This document shows positions 1 through 7,887 of a stretch of DNA of 11,568 bases, in pieces. Numbering within the stretch: position 1 is the stretch's first letter; each line of letters begins with the position of its first letter. Source of the DNA: an uncultured Ruminiclostridium sp. (lineage in GTDB: Bacteria > Bacillota > Clostridia > Oscillospirales > Ruminococcaceae); NCBI GenBank assembly GCA_934462775.1, contig CAKSIR010000071.1:1-11568 (forward strand). Reading direction: 5' to 3'. The notes beneath the pieces are model-generated. The model searched no databases and had not been told where the DNA came from. It saw nothing but the letters and a program-made list of their open reading frames with translations. Made by a program: the position numbers and the translations under genes.

Positions 1-385
1 CTATAAGCATCAGCATTTCCTTCGTACATTCGCAGTGCGCCTTGCTCCCGCCTAACAGCTCCTCAAACAGATAACCCGTGTAGCACCATATATTCTTGGT
101 CGGAAACACCGCCTTGACCTTGCGCAGGAACGGCAGCAGCGCCCGCTGATTTTCCGGCTCGAAAGGCTCTCCTCCAAGCAGCGACAAACCGCTTATATAG
201 TTTGCGCTGAGGGCTGAGAAAATCTCCTCCTCCGCCTTGTCGTCAAATAGCCTGCCGTAGTTAAAATCCCACGTTTCGGGATTAAAGCAGCCGCGGCAGT
301 GATGGGTACAGCCCGAAACGAACAGGGAAACCCTTACACCCTCGCCGTTGGCAATATCGCATTTCTTGATTTCCCCGTAGTTCAT
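1..385 (-). CDS. nrdG: Anaerobic ribonucleoside-triphosphate reductase activating protein (3' end missing)
   Basis: NrdG is the cytoplasmic radical-SAM activase that uses S-adenosylmethionine and a [4Fe-4S] cluster to put the glycyl radical on NrdD. The 128 residues visible start MNYGEIKKCDIANGEGVR and carry the cluster motif CX3CX2C at Cys26, Cys30 and Cys33, directly followed by FNPETW as in this family. A GGEPF motif, which in radical-SAM enzymes contacts SAM, is at residues 71-75. NrdG proteins are usually about 150-175 residues, so roughly 25-45 C-terminal residues lie beyond the left edge. The ATG shares one base with the nrdD stop (TAATG), which points to translational coupling; an AAAGGG lies about 13 nt upstream, inside nrdD. 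Identity is firm from the motif pair plus the nrdD neighbour. Confidence 0.96.
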   Translation of the reverse strand, partial: MNYGEIKKCDIANGEGVRVSLFVSGCTHHCRGCFNPETWDFNYGRLFDDKAEEEIFSALSANYISGLSLLGGEPFEPENQRALLPFLRKVKAVFPTKNIWCYTGYLFEELLGGSKAHCECTKEMLMLI

Positions 386-2556
386 TACAGATGAAGCACC
401 CTTTCTCTGATTTCCTGCGTTCTGCCCTGATTCCAGAACTGTGTTCCGATGTAGCCGCAGGTTCTTCTTGCAACGTTTAGCTTGTTCTGGTCACGGTTGC
501 CGCAGCGCGGACATTCCCACACCAGCTTGCCCTCGTCCTCTACTATCTGTATCTCGCCGTCATAGCCGCATACCTGACAGTAGTCGCTCTTTGTGTTAAG
601 CTCGGCGTACATGATGTTGTCGTAGATAAAGCGGATAACCTGAAGCACCGCAGGGATATTCTGCTGCATATTCGGAACCTCAACATAGCTGATTGCTCCT
701 CCAGGAGAAAGCGCCTGGAACTGGGACTCGAACTTCAGCTTTGTAAACGCGTCAATCGGCTCCGTAACATGAACATGGTATGAATTTGTAATGTAGTTTT
801 TGTCGGTAACTCCCTCGATTACGCCGAAACGCTTCTGTAAGCATTTTGCAAACTTATAGGTCGTGCTTTCAAGAGGCGTGCCGTAAAGGGAGAAGTCAAT
901 GTTGTGCTCCAGCTTCCACTCTCTGCACATATCGTTCATGTGCTGCATGACCTCAAGAGCAAACGGAGTCGCTTCGGGGTCGGTGTGGGATTTGCCTGTC
1001 ATATATCTTGTACATTCGCAAAGACCGGCGTAGCCCAGCGAAATTGTGGAATAACCGCCGTAAAGGAGCTTGTCAATGGTTTCGCCTTTCTTAAGGCGCG
1101 CAAGAGCGCCGTACTGCCACAGAATAGGCGCAGCGTCGGATAACGTGCCTTTAAGTCTGTTGTGACGGCACATAAGGGCGCGGTGGCATATTTCAAGGCG
1201 CTCATCGAAAATGCGCCAGAACTTAGTCATATCTCCGCCCGACGACAGCGCAACGTCAACAAGGTTGATTGTAACAACGCCCTGGTTAAATCTGCCGTAA
1301 TACTTCGGCTTGCCGTTTTCGTCAACGTAAGGAGTTAAGAAGCTGCGGCAGCCCATGCAGGTGTAGCAGTGTCCCTCGCCGTTCTTGTCAATCTTAAGCT
1401 CAAGCATAACCTTTTCGCTGATATAATCGGGTACCATGCGCTTTGCGGTGCATTTTGCGGCAAGCTCCGTAAGGTAGAAATAAGGCGTACCCGGGTCAAC
1501 GTTGTCCTTTTCCAGAACGTAAATCAGCTTCGGGAACGCAGGAGTTACCCATACGCCCGCCTCGTTCTTTACGCCCTGATAGCGCTGCTTGAGGGTTTCC
1601 TCTATAATCATGGCAAGGTCTTTCTTTTCCTGCTCGTTTTTAGCCTCGTTGAGGTACATGAAAACAGTTACGAAAGGCGCCTGTCCGTTGGTGGTAAGGA
1701 GTGTGACAACCTGATACTGAATAGTCTGAACGCCTCTTACGACCTCCTTGCGCAGTCTTTCCTCAACAATTCTCGCCTTTGATTCCTCGTCAATCTGCGC
1801 GCCGATTTCTCCCATTTCCGCGTCAAATTCGCGGCGTATTTTCTCGCGTGAAATCTGCACGAACGGAGCAAGGTGCGCAAGGCTTATGCTCTGACCGCCG
1901 TACTGGTTGCTGGCGACCTGAGCGATGATCTGCGTTGCAATATTGCAGGCGGTGGAAAAGCTGTGAGGCTTTTCAATAAGCGTTTCGCTGATAACCGTGC
2001 CGTTCTGGAGCATATCCTCCAGGTTCACAAGGTCGCAGTTGTGCATATGCTGAGCGAAATAGTCGCTGTCGTGGAAGTGGATAATGCCCTTTTCGTGAGC
2101 CTCGACTATGTCCGGAGGAAGAAGGATACGCTTGGTAATGTCCTTGCTGACCTCGCCTGCCATGTAGTCGCGCTGAACGGAGTTTACGGTAGGATTCTTG
2201 TTGGAGTTTTCCTGCTTTACTTCCTCGTTATTGCACTCAATAAGGGATAAAATCTGATTATCGGTAGTGTTGGACTTTCTTACAAGGGAGCGCGTGTAGC
2301 GGTATCTGACATAGTTTTTCGCAAGGGAGAACGCACCCTTTGCCATGATCTGATCCTCAACCATATCCTGAATTTCCTCAACGGACGCGGCGCGGCTCAT
2401 CTTCCTGCACTTATACTCAACATAATCAGCAATGTCGGCAATCTGCTCGTTGGTAAGCTCGCTGTGTTCAGACGCCTTGTTTGCCTTTGCAACTGCGTTC
2501 ACTATCTTCTCTACGTCAAAATTTTCCTCTGAACCGTTGCGCTTGATAATCTTCAT
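385..2556 (-). CDS. nrdD: Anaerobic (class III) ribonucleoside-triphosphate reductase
   Basis: This glycyl-radical enzyme reduces ribonucleoside triphosphates to deoxyribonucleotides without oxygen, normally with formate as electron donor. The 723-residue protein has an N-terminal ATP-cone (about residues 3-93, starting KIIKRNGSEENFDVEKI), which senses dATP/ATP. Cys174 (MHNCDLVN) and Cys403 (MGCRSFL) fit the two active-site cysteines of the E. coli/T4 type. A C-terminal zinc site is formed by Cys660, Cys663, Cys682 and Cys685. The radical motif RRTCGYIG places the radical on Gly701. Length matches the E. coli enzyme (about 710). AAAGGA lies about 13 nt upstream of the ATG, with a weaker AAGAGA closer. 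It is followed by nrdG with a 1-nt overlap. The promoter region carries a tandem NrdR-box pair, so control by NrdR is likely. Confidence 0.98.
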   Translation of the reverse strand: MKIIKRNGSEENFDVEKIVNAVAKANKASEHSELTNEQIADIADYVEYKCRKMSRAASVEEIQDMVEDQIMAKGAFSLAKNYVRYRYTRSLVRKSNTTDNQILSLIECNNEEVKQENSNKNPTVNSVQRDYMAGEVSKDITKRILLPPDIVEAHEKGIIHFHDSDYFAQHMHNCDLVNLEDMLQNGTVISETLIEKPHSFSTACNIATQIIAQVASNQYGGQSISLAHLAPFVQISREKIRREFDAEMGEIGAQIDEESKARIVEERLRKEVVRGVQTIQYQVVTLLTTNGQAPFVTVFMYLNEAKNEQEKKDLAMIIEETLKQRYQGVKNEAGVWVTPAFPKLIYVLEKDNVDPGTPYFYLTELAAKCTAKRMVPDYISEKVMLELKIDKNGEGHCYTCMGCRSFLTPYVDENGKPKYYGRFNQGVVTINLVDVALSSGGDMTKFWRIFDERLEICHRALMCRHNRLKGTLSDAAPILWQYGALARLKKGETIDKLLYGGYSTISLGYAGLCECTRYMTGKSHTDPEATPFALEVMQHMNDMCREWKLEHNIDFSLYGTPLESTTYKFAKCLQKRFGVIEGVTDKNYITNSYHVHVTEPIDAFTKLKFESQFQALSPGGAISYVEVPNMQQNIPAVLQVIRFIYDNIMYAELNTKSDYCQVCGYDGEIQIVEDEGKLVWECPRCGNRDQNKLNVARRTCGYIGTQFWNQGRTQEIRERVLHL

Positions 2557-2603
2557 TATCTCTTTTCATTCCTTTCTGTATTTTCCCGTCTATACATACG
2601 AAA

Positions 2604-2634
2604 TACCGCACAAGGCTGTAACCCAAGTGTGGTA
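2604..2634 (-). other. Possible stem-loop in the nrdD 5' leader
   Basis: On the transcribed strand the arms UACCACAC and GUGCGGUA pair over 8 positions with one A·C mismatch around a 15-nt loop. It lies in the nrdD untranslated leader, about 48 nt before the start codon. There is no U tract after it, so it is not a terminator. It matches no riboswitch I recognise and may be incidental. Confidence 0.3.
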
Positions 2635-2679
2635 CTCTCCCATAACAAAAAATCGCGTTGATATAACCTGAAAACATAC

Positions 2680-2695
2680 ACACAAAATATAGTGC
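2680..2695 (-). promoter_or_regulatory. NrdR box 2 (downstream box)
   Basis: The minus-strand sequence GCACTATATTTTGTGT matches the known NrdR consensus acaCwAtATaTwGtgt at 14 of 16 positions when W is allowed. It starts exactly 32 bp downstream of the other box, the spacing of about three helical turns usual for paired NrdR boxes. It lies about 20-35 nt into the nrdD transcript. NrdR is the ATP/dATP-binding repressor of ribonucleotide reductase genes; its gene is not in this window. Confidence 0.75.
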
Positions 2696-2711
2696 TATCT
2701 TTTTGCGGCGT

Positions 2712-2727
2712 GATACATATATTGTAT
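2712..2727 (-). promoter_or_regulatory. NrdR box 1 (overlaps nrdD -10)
   Basis: The minus-strand sequence ATACAATATATGTATC has a near-perfect left half of the NrdR consensus (ACAATATAT) and a degenerate right half, about 10 of 16 positions overall. Alone it would be weak. Its 16-nt separation from the stronger second box and its overlap with the -10 element make a repressor site likely. Confidence 0.6.
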
Positions 2728-2749
2728 ATCAAAATGAACCTTTTGTCAA
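2721..2749 (-). promoter_or_regulatory. nrdD promoter (sigma-A type)
   Basis: A perfect -35 TTGACA (2744-2749) and a -10 TACAAT (2721-2726) are separated by 17 nt on the minus strand, with A/T-rich DNA upstream. Transcription should start near 2714, giving a leader of about 155 nt before nrdD. The first NrdR box covers the -10 element. Confidence 0.85.
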
Positions 2750-2869
2750 TACATAAATTCGGTTAAATTTCCTTAATAATTGCGGTTTTAATGTATTTTA
2801 ATGTACTTTGCAGGATTTTAAAAAAATTTCAGCAATAAAATTCAGTGCTGTTTATACAAAAAGTATAGG

Positions 2870-2933
2870 AAAAAAGGATATAAAACAGCCATAAACGTTC
2901 ACCTTTTCTGCACTGTGTGAACATTTATGGCTG
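2870..2933 (-). terminator. trp operon terminator
   Basis: This begins 11 nt after the trpA stop. Two 17-nt arms (2917-2933 and 2886-2902) pair with only one G·U and enclose a 14-nt loop; transcribed, the second arm is followed by TTTTATATCC and then TTTTTT. It is a strong rho-independent terminator. The first T run is interrupted, but the stem is long. Confidence 0.88.
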
Positions 2934-2944
2934 ATAACCGATAA

Positions 2945-3715
2945 TTATTTATCAATAGCCGCCCTGATTGACTTCACATATTCGCCCACAGGCTTTACTG
3001 AATCCGCACCGTATTGCGCAATGATTTTGACAATCGCCGAGCCGATGATTATGCCGTCGGATTTTGCCGCCATGTCGGCTGCCTGCTCAGGAGTTGAAAT
3101 TCCGAAGCCAACTGCTACGGGAATGTCGGAAACGCTGCGGACGATGCTCACCATGCCGCCTATATCGGAGGTAATGGCGGTTCTGACGCCTGTTACGCCG
3201 AGGGAGGAAACGCAGTAGACAAAGCCCTTTGCGTCCTTTGCAATTGCCGCAATTCTGTTTTCCGAGGTTGGCGCAATGAGGGAAATAAAGTCAAGTCCGC
3301 CCTTTTCGCAGGGAACGGCGAACTCGTCCTTTTCCTCATAAGGAACGTCCGGGAGAATAAGTCCGTTCACGCCCGCCTCAGCCGCATTTTTCACGAAGCG
3401 CTCTGTGCCGTAGGAGAACACAACGTTTGCGTAGGTCATGAACACCAGCGGGATTTTCACGGTTTTGCGCACTCTTTTTACCATGTCGAAAATCTTGTCG
3501 GTGGTAATTCCCTTTGAAAGGGCGCGGATATTTGCCCCCTGAATAACAGGTCCCTCGGCGGTGGGGTCTGAAAAAGGAATACCAAGCTCGATAAGGTCAA
3601 CGCCGTCCTTTTCCATTTCGGCAATAAGCCTCTCGGTTGTTTCAATGTCAGGGTCGCCGCAGGTCAGAAAGGCAATAAACGCCTTTCCCTTGTTAAAAGC
3701 TTCCTTTACCTTCAT
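2945..3715 (-). CDS. trpA: Tryptophan synthase alpha subunit
   Basis: TrpA splits indole-3-glycerol phosphate into indole and glyceraldehyde 3-phosphate and channels the indole to TrpB. The 256-residue TIM barrel has the usual N-terminal FLTCGDP (16-22), the active-site segment [10 protein letters not shown] (42-51, with Glu43 matching the catalytic Glu49 of Salmonella), the mobile loop SSLGVTGVR (170-178) and the phosphate-binding GFGIS (203-207). The residue matching Salmonella Asp60 is Glu54 here (TAEGP instead of ADGP), a conservative change. The ATG overlaps the trpB stop as ATGA, so the two subunits are probably translated in coupled fashion. It is the last gene of the operon and a terminator follows within 12 nt. 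Confidence 0.97.
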   Translation of the reverse strand: MKVKEAFNKGKAFIAFLTCGDPDIETTERLIAEMEKDGVDLIELGIPFSDPTAEGPVIQGANIRALSKGITTDKIFDMVKRVRKTVKIPLVFMTYANVVFSYGTERFVKNAAEAGVNGLILPDVPYEEKDEFAVPCEKGGLDFISLIAPTSENRIAAIAKDAKGFVYCVSSLGVTGVRTAITSDIGGMVSIVRSVSDIPVAVGFGISTPEQAADMAAKSDGIIIGSAIVKIIAQYGADSVKPVGEYVKSIRAAIDK

Positions 3716-4896
3716 TCGTGAATGTCCTCCCCTCTGTAACGTGCAATTGCGGCGCAGTCCTTGTCGCCTCTGCCCGAAATTGTTATTACGATTATCTTGT
3801 CCCTGCTCATTTCAGGCGCAATTTTCATTGCCTGCGCCAAAGCGTGGGAGCTTTCGATTGCGGGAATAATGCCCTCTGTTTTTGACAGGTATTCAAAGGC
3901 GTTTACCGCTTCGTCGTCGGTTATTGCTACATATTCCGCTCTTCCGATGTCGTGAAGATATGCGTGTTCGGGGCCGATTCCTGGGTAGTCAAGTCCCGCC
4001 GAGATTGAGTAGACAGGCGCAATCTGACCGTACTCGTCCTGACAGAAATATGACTTCATGCCGTGGAAAATTCCAAGCCTGCCCGTTGAAATGGTTGCCG
4101 CCGTTTCAAAGGTGTCAATGCCGCGGCCTGCCGCTTCGCAGCCGATAAGGCGCACCTCCTTGTCCTCAATAAAGTGGTAGAAGGTGCCGATTGCGTTTGA
4201 ACCGCCGCCAACGCAGGCAAGCACCGCGTCAGGCAGTCTGCCCTCCTTTTCAAGCATCTGCTCCTTGATTTCCTTGGAGATGACCGCCTGAAAATCCCTT
4301 ACGATTGTCGGGAACGGGTGAGGTCCCATAACCGAGCCTAAAACATAATGTGTGTCCGCAATTCTGCTTGTCCATTCGCGCATTGTTTCGCTTACCGCGT
4401 CCTTTAAGGTGGCGGTGCCTGTTGTTACGGGGTGAACCTTTGCGCCGAGCAGACGCATTTTATAAACGTTCAGCGCCTGCCGCTCCGTGTCCTCCTTGCC
4501 CATGAACACCTCGCACTCCATGCCCATCAGCGCTGCAACCGTGGCGGTAGCGACGCCGTGCTGACCTGCGCCTGTTTCGGCAATGACCCTCGTCTTGCCC
4601 ATTTTCTTTGCAAGAAGGCACTGACCGATAACGTTGTTGATTTTATGTGCGCCTGTGTGGTTCAGATCCTCGCGCTTGAGGTAAATTTTTGCGCCGCCCA
4701 AATCCTTTGTCATTTTCTCCGCATAGTAAAGACGTGACGGACGTCCCGCATAGTCGTTCAGCAGGGCTGTAAGCTCCTCGTTGAACTCCTTATCGTTTTT
4801 ATACCTGTTATAAGCCTCTTCAAGCTCAATAACAGCGTTCATCAGCGTTTCGGGTATATACTGACCGCCGTGAATGCCGAATCTTCCTTTTGACAT
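3712..4896 (-). CDS. trpB: Tryptophan synthase beta subunit
   Basis: TrpB is the pyridoxal-phosphate enzyme that joins indole and serine to make tryptophan, in an alpha2-beta2 complex with TrpA. The 394-residue sequence shows the cofactor lysine in HTGAHKINN (Lys85), the catalytic glutamate in ETGAGQHG (Glu107) and the phosphate-binding GGGSNA loop (230-235). The length and the N-terminal [14 protein letters not shown] mark the standard TrpB1 form found in trp operons rather than the TrpB2 type. An AAGGAAA lies about 7 nt before the ATG. It follows trpF by 17 nt and overlaps trpA by 4 nt. Confidence 0.98.
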   Translation of the reverse strand: MSKGRFGIHGGQYIPETLMNAVIELEEAYNRYKNDKEFNEELTALLNDYAGRPSRLYYAEKMTKDLGGAKIYLKREDLNHTGAHKINNVIGQCLLAKKMGKTRVIAETGAGQHGVATATVAALMGMECEVFMGKEDTERQALNVYKMRLLGAKVHPVTTGTATLKDAVSETMREWTSRIADTHYVLGSVMGPHPFPTIVRDFQAVISKEIKEQMLEKEGRLPDAVLACVGGGSNAIGTFYHFIEDKEVRLIGCEAAGRGIDTFETAATISTGRLGIFHGMKSYFCQDEYGQIAPVYSISAGLDYPGIGPEHAYLHDIGRAEYVAITDDEAVNAFEYLSKTEGIIPAIESSHALAQAMKIAPEMSRDKIIVITISGRGDKDCAAIARYRGEDIHE

Positions 4897-4913
4897 AGTC
4901 TTTTCCTTTCAGC

Positions 4914-5513
4914 TTATGCTTCTCTTGCCGCTTTTACCGCAAGAATTATTTTTTCCCTGTCTTTATAGCCGCCTGTTTCAACTCCCGAGCTTAAATCAAC
5001 CGCCCACGGGTGAAAACGCTTTATCGCCTCCGCAATATTGCCGCTGTCAAGTCCTCCCGCAAGTATCATGCTGCTGATTCCGCTGCCGAGAAGCGACCAG
5101 TTGAAACGCTTTCCCGTGCCGTATCCGTTGTCAAGGACAACCTTGTCGGCGGCGGACTGCCTTGCGGCAGTTAAATCGTCCTCGTAGCTTACCTTGTAGG
5201 CTTTCCATATTTCCGCGTCAGTAAGCTGCCGCAGCCTTGCAATATAATCGGCGCTTTCCGTGCCGTGCAGCTGAATTATGTTAATTATACCTTTATTATA
5301 GAGGTCGGCAACGTGTTCTGTCGGCTCGTTTACGAATACTCCTACCGTTTTTATCCGTGGAGAAATGCGCTTGCGGAGCAATTCCGCCATGCTGTCGTCA
5401 ACGTTCCTCCTGCTTCTGTCAAAGAACACAAGACCTGCAAAATCGGGCATTGCCTCGTTGACAAAATCGGCGTCGCACTCTCTGAAAAGTCCGCAGATTT
5501 TTATTTTCGTCAT
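4914..5513 (-). CDS. trpF: Phosphoribosylanthranilate isomerase
   Basis: TrpF converts N-(5-phosphoribosyl)anthranilate to CdRP by an Amadori rearrangement, the third step of the pathway. The N-terminal KIKICG carries the catalytic Cys7, and LDNGYGTGK carries Asp128, the general acid. LAGGL and VDLSSGVET form the phosphate-binding end of this small TIM barrel. I chose the ATG at 5513, giving 199 residues. It forms an ATGA overlap with the trpC stop and has GGAG 8 nt upstream. The open frame extends to a GTG at 5522, but that codon sits directly against the GGAG and cannot use it. The gene is separate from trpC, unlike the fused enzyme of E. coli. Confidence 0.95.
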   Translation of the reverse strand: MTKIKICGLFRECDADFVNEAMPDFAGLVFFDRSRRNVDDSMAELLRKRISPRIKTVGVFVNEPTEHVADLYNKGIINIIQLHGTESADYIARLRQLTDAEIWKAYKVSYEDDLTAARQSAADKVVLDNGYGTGKRFNWSLLGSGISSMILAGGLDSGNIAEAIKRFHPWAVDLSSGVETGGYKDREKIILAVKAAREA

Positions 5514-6283
5514 TTTCTGCACTCCGCAATAAATCCCGCTCTGTCAGCGCTTCTCATAAGCGCCTCGCCGATAAGCAGCGCGTCCGCGCCTGCCCTGTGC
5601 AGCGTCTGAGCGTCCTTCGGGGAGGTTATTCCCGACTCGGCGACAAAAACCGCGTTTTTGGGAATAAGCCCCCTCAGCGCAGCTGAATTGGAAATGTCAA
5701 CGGTAAAGTCCTTCAGATTGCGGTTGTTTACCCCAATCATTTCCGCGCCCGCCTGCACTGCCGAGCGGATTTCGTCCTCGTTATGGGTTTCCACCAGAGC
5801 CGACAGCCCAAGACTGTCGCATATACCAATATACTTCTTTATCGCGTCAGTGTCAAGCAGCGCGCAGATAAGCAGCACGCAGTCCGCTCCCATGCACTTA
5901 GCCTCGTAAATCTGGTATTCGTCAACGGTAAAGTCCTTACGGAGCATAGGTATTGAAACGCTGTTTCTGATTTCGCGGAAAATTTCGTCCGATCCCATGA
6001 ACCACTTAGGCTCCGTCAGACAGGAAATGCAGTCGGCGCCTGCCTTTTCATAGCTTTTTGCAATATTGAGATACGGAAAGTCGGGTGAAATTATCCCCTT
6101 TGATGGGGAGGCTTTCTTAACCTCGCAGATAAGGGAAAGCCCGCTGCCTTTAAGGGCGTTCAGAAAGCGCTTGTCCCCTGTCGGCATTGATAACGCACGG
6201 GTCTTTATTTCATCGGGAGTTATCTGACTTTTTGCCTTTTCAACACGTTCCTTTGCGTAGTCCGCAAGCTGTTTAAGTATCAT
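5510..6283 (-). CDS. trpC: Indole-3-glycerol phosphate synthase
   Basis: TrpC closes the indole ring, turning CdRP into indole-3-glycerol phosphate with loss of CO2 and water. The 257-residue TIM barrel has all expected motifs: EVKKASPSKG (Glu54, Lys56), RKDF (Lys116), ALVETH (Glu165), GVNNRNL (about 184-190) and AESGI (Glu216, Ser217). These match the catalytic residues known from the Sulfolobus and E. coli enzymes. AAGGAA lies 7 nt before the ATG. The gene starts 3 nt after the trpD stop and its TGA overlaps the trpF ATG. It is monofunctional, without a fused TrpF domain. Confidence 0.97.
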   Translation of the reverse strand: MILKQLADYAKERVEKAKSQITPDEIKTRALSMPTGDKRFLNALKGSGLSLICEVKKASPSKGIISPDFPYLNIAKSYEKAGADCISCLTEPKWFMGSDEIFREIRNSVSIPMLRKDFTVDEYQIYEAKCMGADCVLLICALLDTDAIKKYIGICDSLGLSALVETHNEDEIRSAVQAGAEMIGVNNRNLKDFTVDISNSAALRGLIPKNAVFVAESGITSPKDAQTLHRAGADALLIGEALMRSADRAGFIAECRK

Positions 6284-6286
6284 AAA

Positions 6287-7306
6287 TTATTCCTTGAATG
6301 AGTTAGATTTTTCGATAAACTTATTGAGCTTTTCAAGAGCCTTGCCGCTGTCAATTAGCTCTGCTGCAAGGTCTATTCCCTCTGCAAGCGTTTTTGCCTT
6401 TCCTGCAAGGTAAAGTCCTGCGCCTGCGTTCATGAGAACCGCGTCCCGCTTTGCGCCCTTTTCGCCTTTCAGCACGCTTAATGTAATCTGCGCGTTTTCT
6501 TCGGGAGTACCGCCAACAAGGTCGGATTTGCTGCAGGTTTTAAGCCCGAAATCCTCAGGTCTGATAACGTAGGTCTTAAAGCTGCCGCCCTCAAATTCGC
6601 ATACGGTAGTAGGTGCGGAAAGTGAAATTTCGTCAAGCTTATCCTGTCCGTAAACCGCCATTCCGCGCTTTACGCCGAGCTTTGCAAGCACTCTTGCCAT
6701 CGGCTCGACCAGCTTTTCGCTGTAAACGCCCAGGAGCTGTATTTCAGCGTTGGCAGGGTTGGTGAGCGGTCCCAAAATGTTGAACACCGTGCGGATTCCA
6801 AGCTCCTTGCGGACAGGTCCCACATACTTCATCGAGGAGTGGAACTTCTGCGCAAACAGGAAGCAGATTCCCACCTCTTTCAGCATTTCAACGCACTGTT
6901 CGGGGGTAAGGCTGATGTTTACGCCAAGGGCTTCAAGGCAGTCTGCCGCGCCGCTTTTTGAGGAAGCGGCTCTGTTTCCGTGCTTAGCGACCTTTACTCC
7001 CGCTGCGGCGATAATGATTGACGAGGTTGTGGAAATGTTGAAAGACCTTGCGCCGTCGCCGCCTGTTCCCACAATTTCAAAAACGTCCGACAGTCCGTGC
7101 TGAACCTGCAATGCGTGCTTTCTCATTTCGTAGGCGCTGCCTGTGATTTCGTCAATGGTTTCGCCCTTTGCCGAAAGTGCTGCAAGGTAGGCGGCTGTCT
7201 GCACCTGGGAGGTTTCGCCGCTCATAATTTCGTCCATTACCTGAACCGCATCGTCATAAGTGAGGTTTTCCTTGTCAATAAGCTTTGCTGTTGCTTCCTT
7301 AATCAT
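6287..7306 (-). CDS. trpD: Anthranilate phosphoribosyltransferase
   Basis: TrpD transfers the phosphoribosyl group of PRPP to anthranilate, the second step of the pathway. The 339-residue protein has the glycine-rich PRPP-binding GTGGDG (80-85), the KHGNR loop (108-112) and GPLTNPA further on, with a helical N-terminal domain typical of the class IV phosphoribosyltransferases. I chose the ATG at 7306 because AGAAAGGA stands 7 nt before it. The frame extends to a GTG at 7324 that overlaps the trpG stop (GTGA), which would add six residues. That GTG overlaps the ribosome binding site and is less likely. It is monofunctional, not fused to TrpG as in E. coli. Confidence 0.96.
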   Translation of the reverse strand: MIKEATAKLIDKENLTYDDAVQVMDEIMSGETSQVQTAAYLAALSAKGETIDEITGSAYEMRKHALQVQHGLSDVFEIVGTGGDGARSFNISTTSSIIIAAAGVKVAKHGNRAASSKSGAADCLEALGVNISLTPEQCVEMLKEVGICFLFAQKFHSSMKYVGPVRKELGIRTVFNILGPLTNPANAEIQLLGVYSEKLVEPMARVLAKLGVKRGMAVYGQDKLDEISLSAPTTVCEFEGGSFKTYVIRPEDFGLKTCSKSDLVGGTPEENAQITLSVLKGEKGAKRDAVLMNAGAGLYLAGKAKTLAEGIDLAAELIDSGKALEKLNKFIEKSNSFKE

Positions 7307-7320
7307 TGTTCTGTCCTTTC

Positions 7321-7887
7321 TCACATATCCAGAAAATTCTTTATAATATCGTATCCGTTATCGGTAAGTATTGACTCCGGGTGGAACTGAACGCCGTAAA
7401 TCGGATATTCGGCGTGTTCAACCGCCATTATCTCTCCGTCGTCGGTTACTGCCGTTACCTTTAAACAGGACGGCATTGTGTCCGCCTTTGCGGCAAGGGA
7501 GTGGTATCTTGCAACGGTCTGCGCCTTATCCATGCCCTTGAACAGTCTGCTTGAGGTATCAATTTCTGCTTTGGACTGCTTGCCGTGCATCAGCTGCTTC
7601 GCGTGGGCGATGGTTGCGCCATAAGCCTCGCAGATTGCCTGATGTCCCAGACAAACGCCCAGTGTGGGGATTTCCCTGCCCAGTGTTTTCGCTGCCTCAA
7701 TGCAGATTCCCGCGTCCTTTGGATAGCCCGGACCGGGGGAAAGAACAATGTGGCTCGGTTTCAATTTTCTTATTTCATCAACGGTCATTTCGTTGTTTCG
7801 GATTACCTTTATATCTGTGTTTACTGAGCCTATCAGCTGATACAGATTGTAGGAAAAGCTGTCGAAATTGTCAATCAGCAATATCAT
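7321..7887 (-). CDS. trpG: Anthranilate synthase glutamine amidotransferase subunit
   Basis: TrpG hydrolyses glutamine and passes ammonia to TrpE. The 188-residue class I amidotransferase has the nucleophile in LGVCLGHQ (Cys79), the His169/Glu171 pair in VQFHPES and the oxyanion segment LSPGPGYP (49-56). The start at 7887 gives the standard [12 protein letters not shown]-terminus and has GGGAGG 8 nt upstream; the open frame runs 13 codons further but adds only non-homologous residues. It overlaps the end of trpE by 17 nt. TrpG and PabA are closely related. Because no pabB is visible here, I cannot say whether it also serves folate synthesis as in Bacillus. Confidence 0.96.
   Translation of the reverse strand: MILLIDNFDSFSYNLYQLIGSVNTDIKVIRNNEMTVDEIRKLKPSHIVLSPGPGYPKDAGICIEAAKTLGREIPTLGVCLGHQAICEAYGATIAHAKQLMHGKQSKAEIDTSSRLFKGMDKAQTVARYHSLAAKADTMPSCLKVTAVTDDGEIMAVEHAEYPIYGVQFHPESILTDNGYDIIKNFLDM

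Larger units (their letters stand above)
2557..2944. other. trpA-nrdD intergenic region
   Basis: This 388-nt stretch has no credible coding sequence on either strand. It holds, from right to left, the trp operon terminator just after trpA, a very A/T-rich segment of about 120 nt upstream of the nrdD promoter, the nrdD promoter with two NrdR-like boxes, and a transcribed nrdD leader of about 155 nt containing one modest hairpin. Confidence 0.85.

Noticed and set aside
2830-2850. Small hairpin CAGCA/TGCTG on the plus strand between trpA and nrdD
   Set aside because: Only 5 bp with an 11-nt loop in A/T-rich DNA, and no plus-strand gene ends there.
5514-5522. GTG start of trpF three codons upstream
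   Set aside because: It abuts the GGAG ribosome binding site, while the ATG at 5513 has correct spacing and the typical ATGA overlap.
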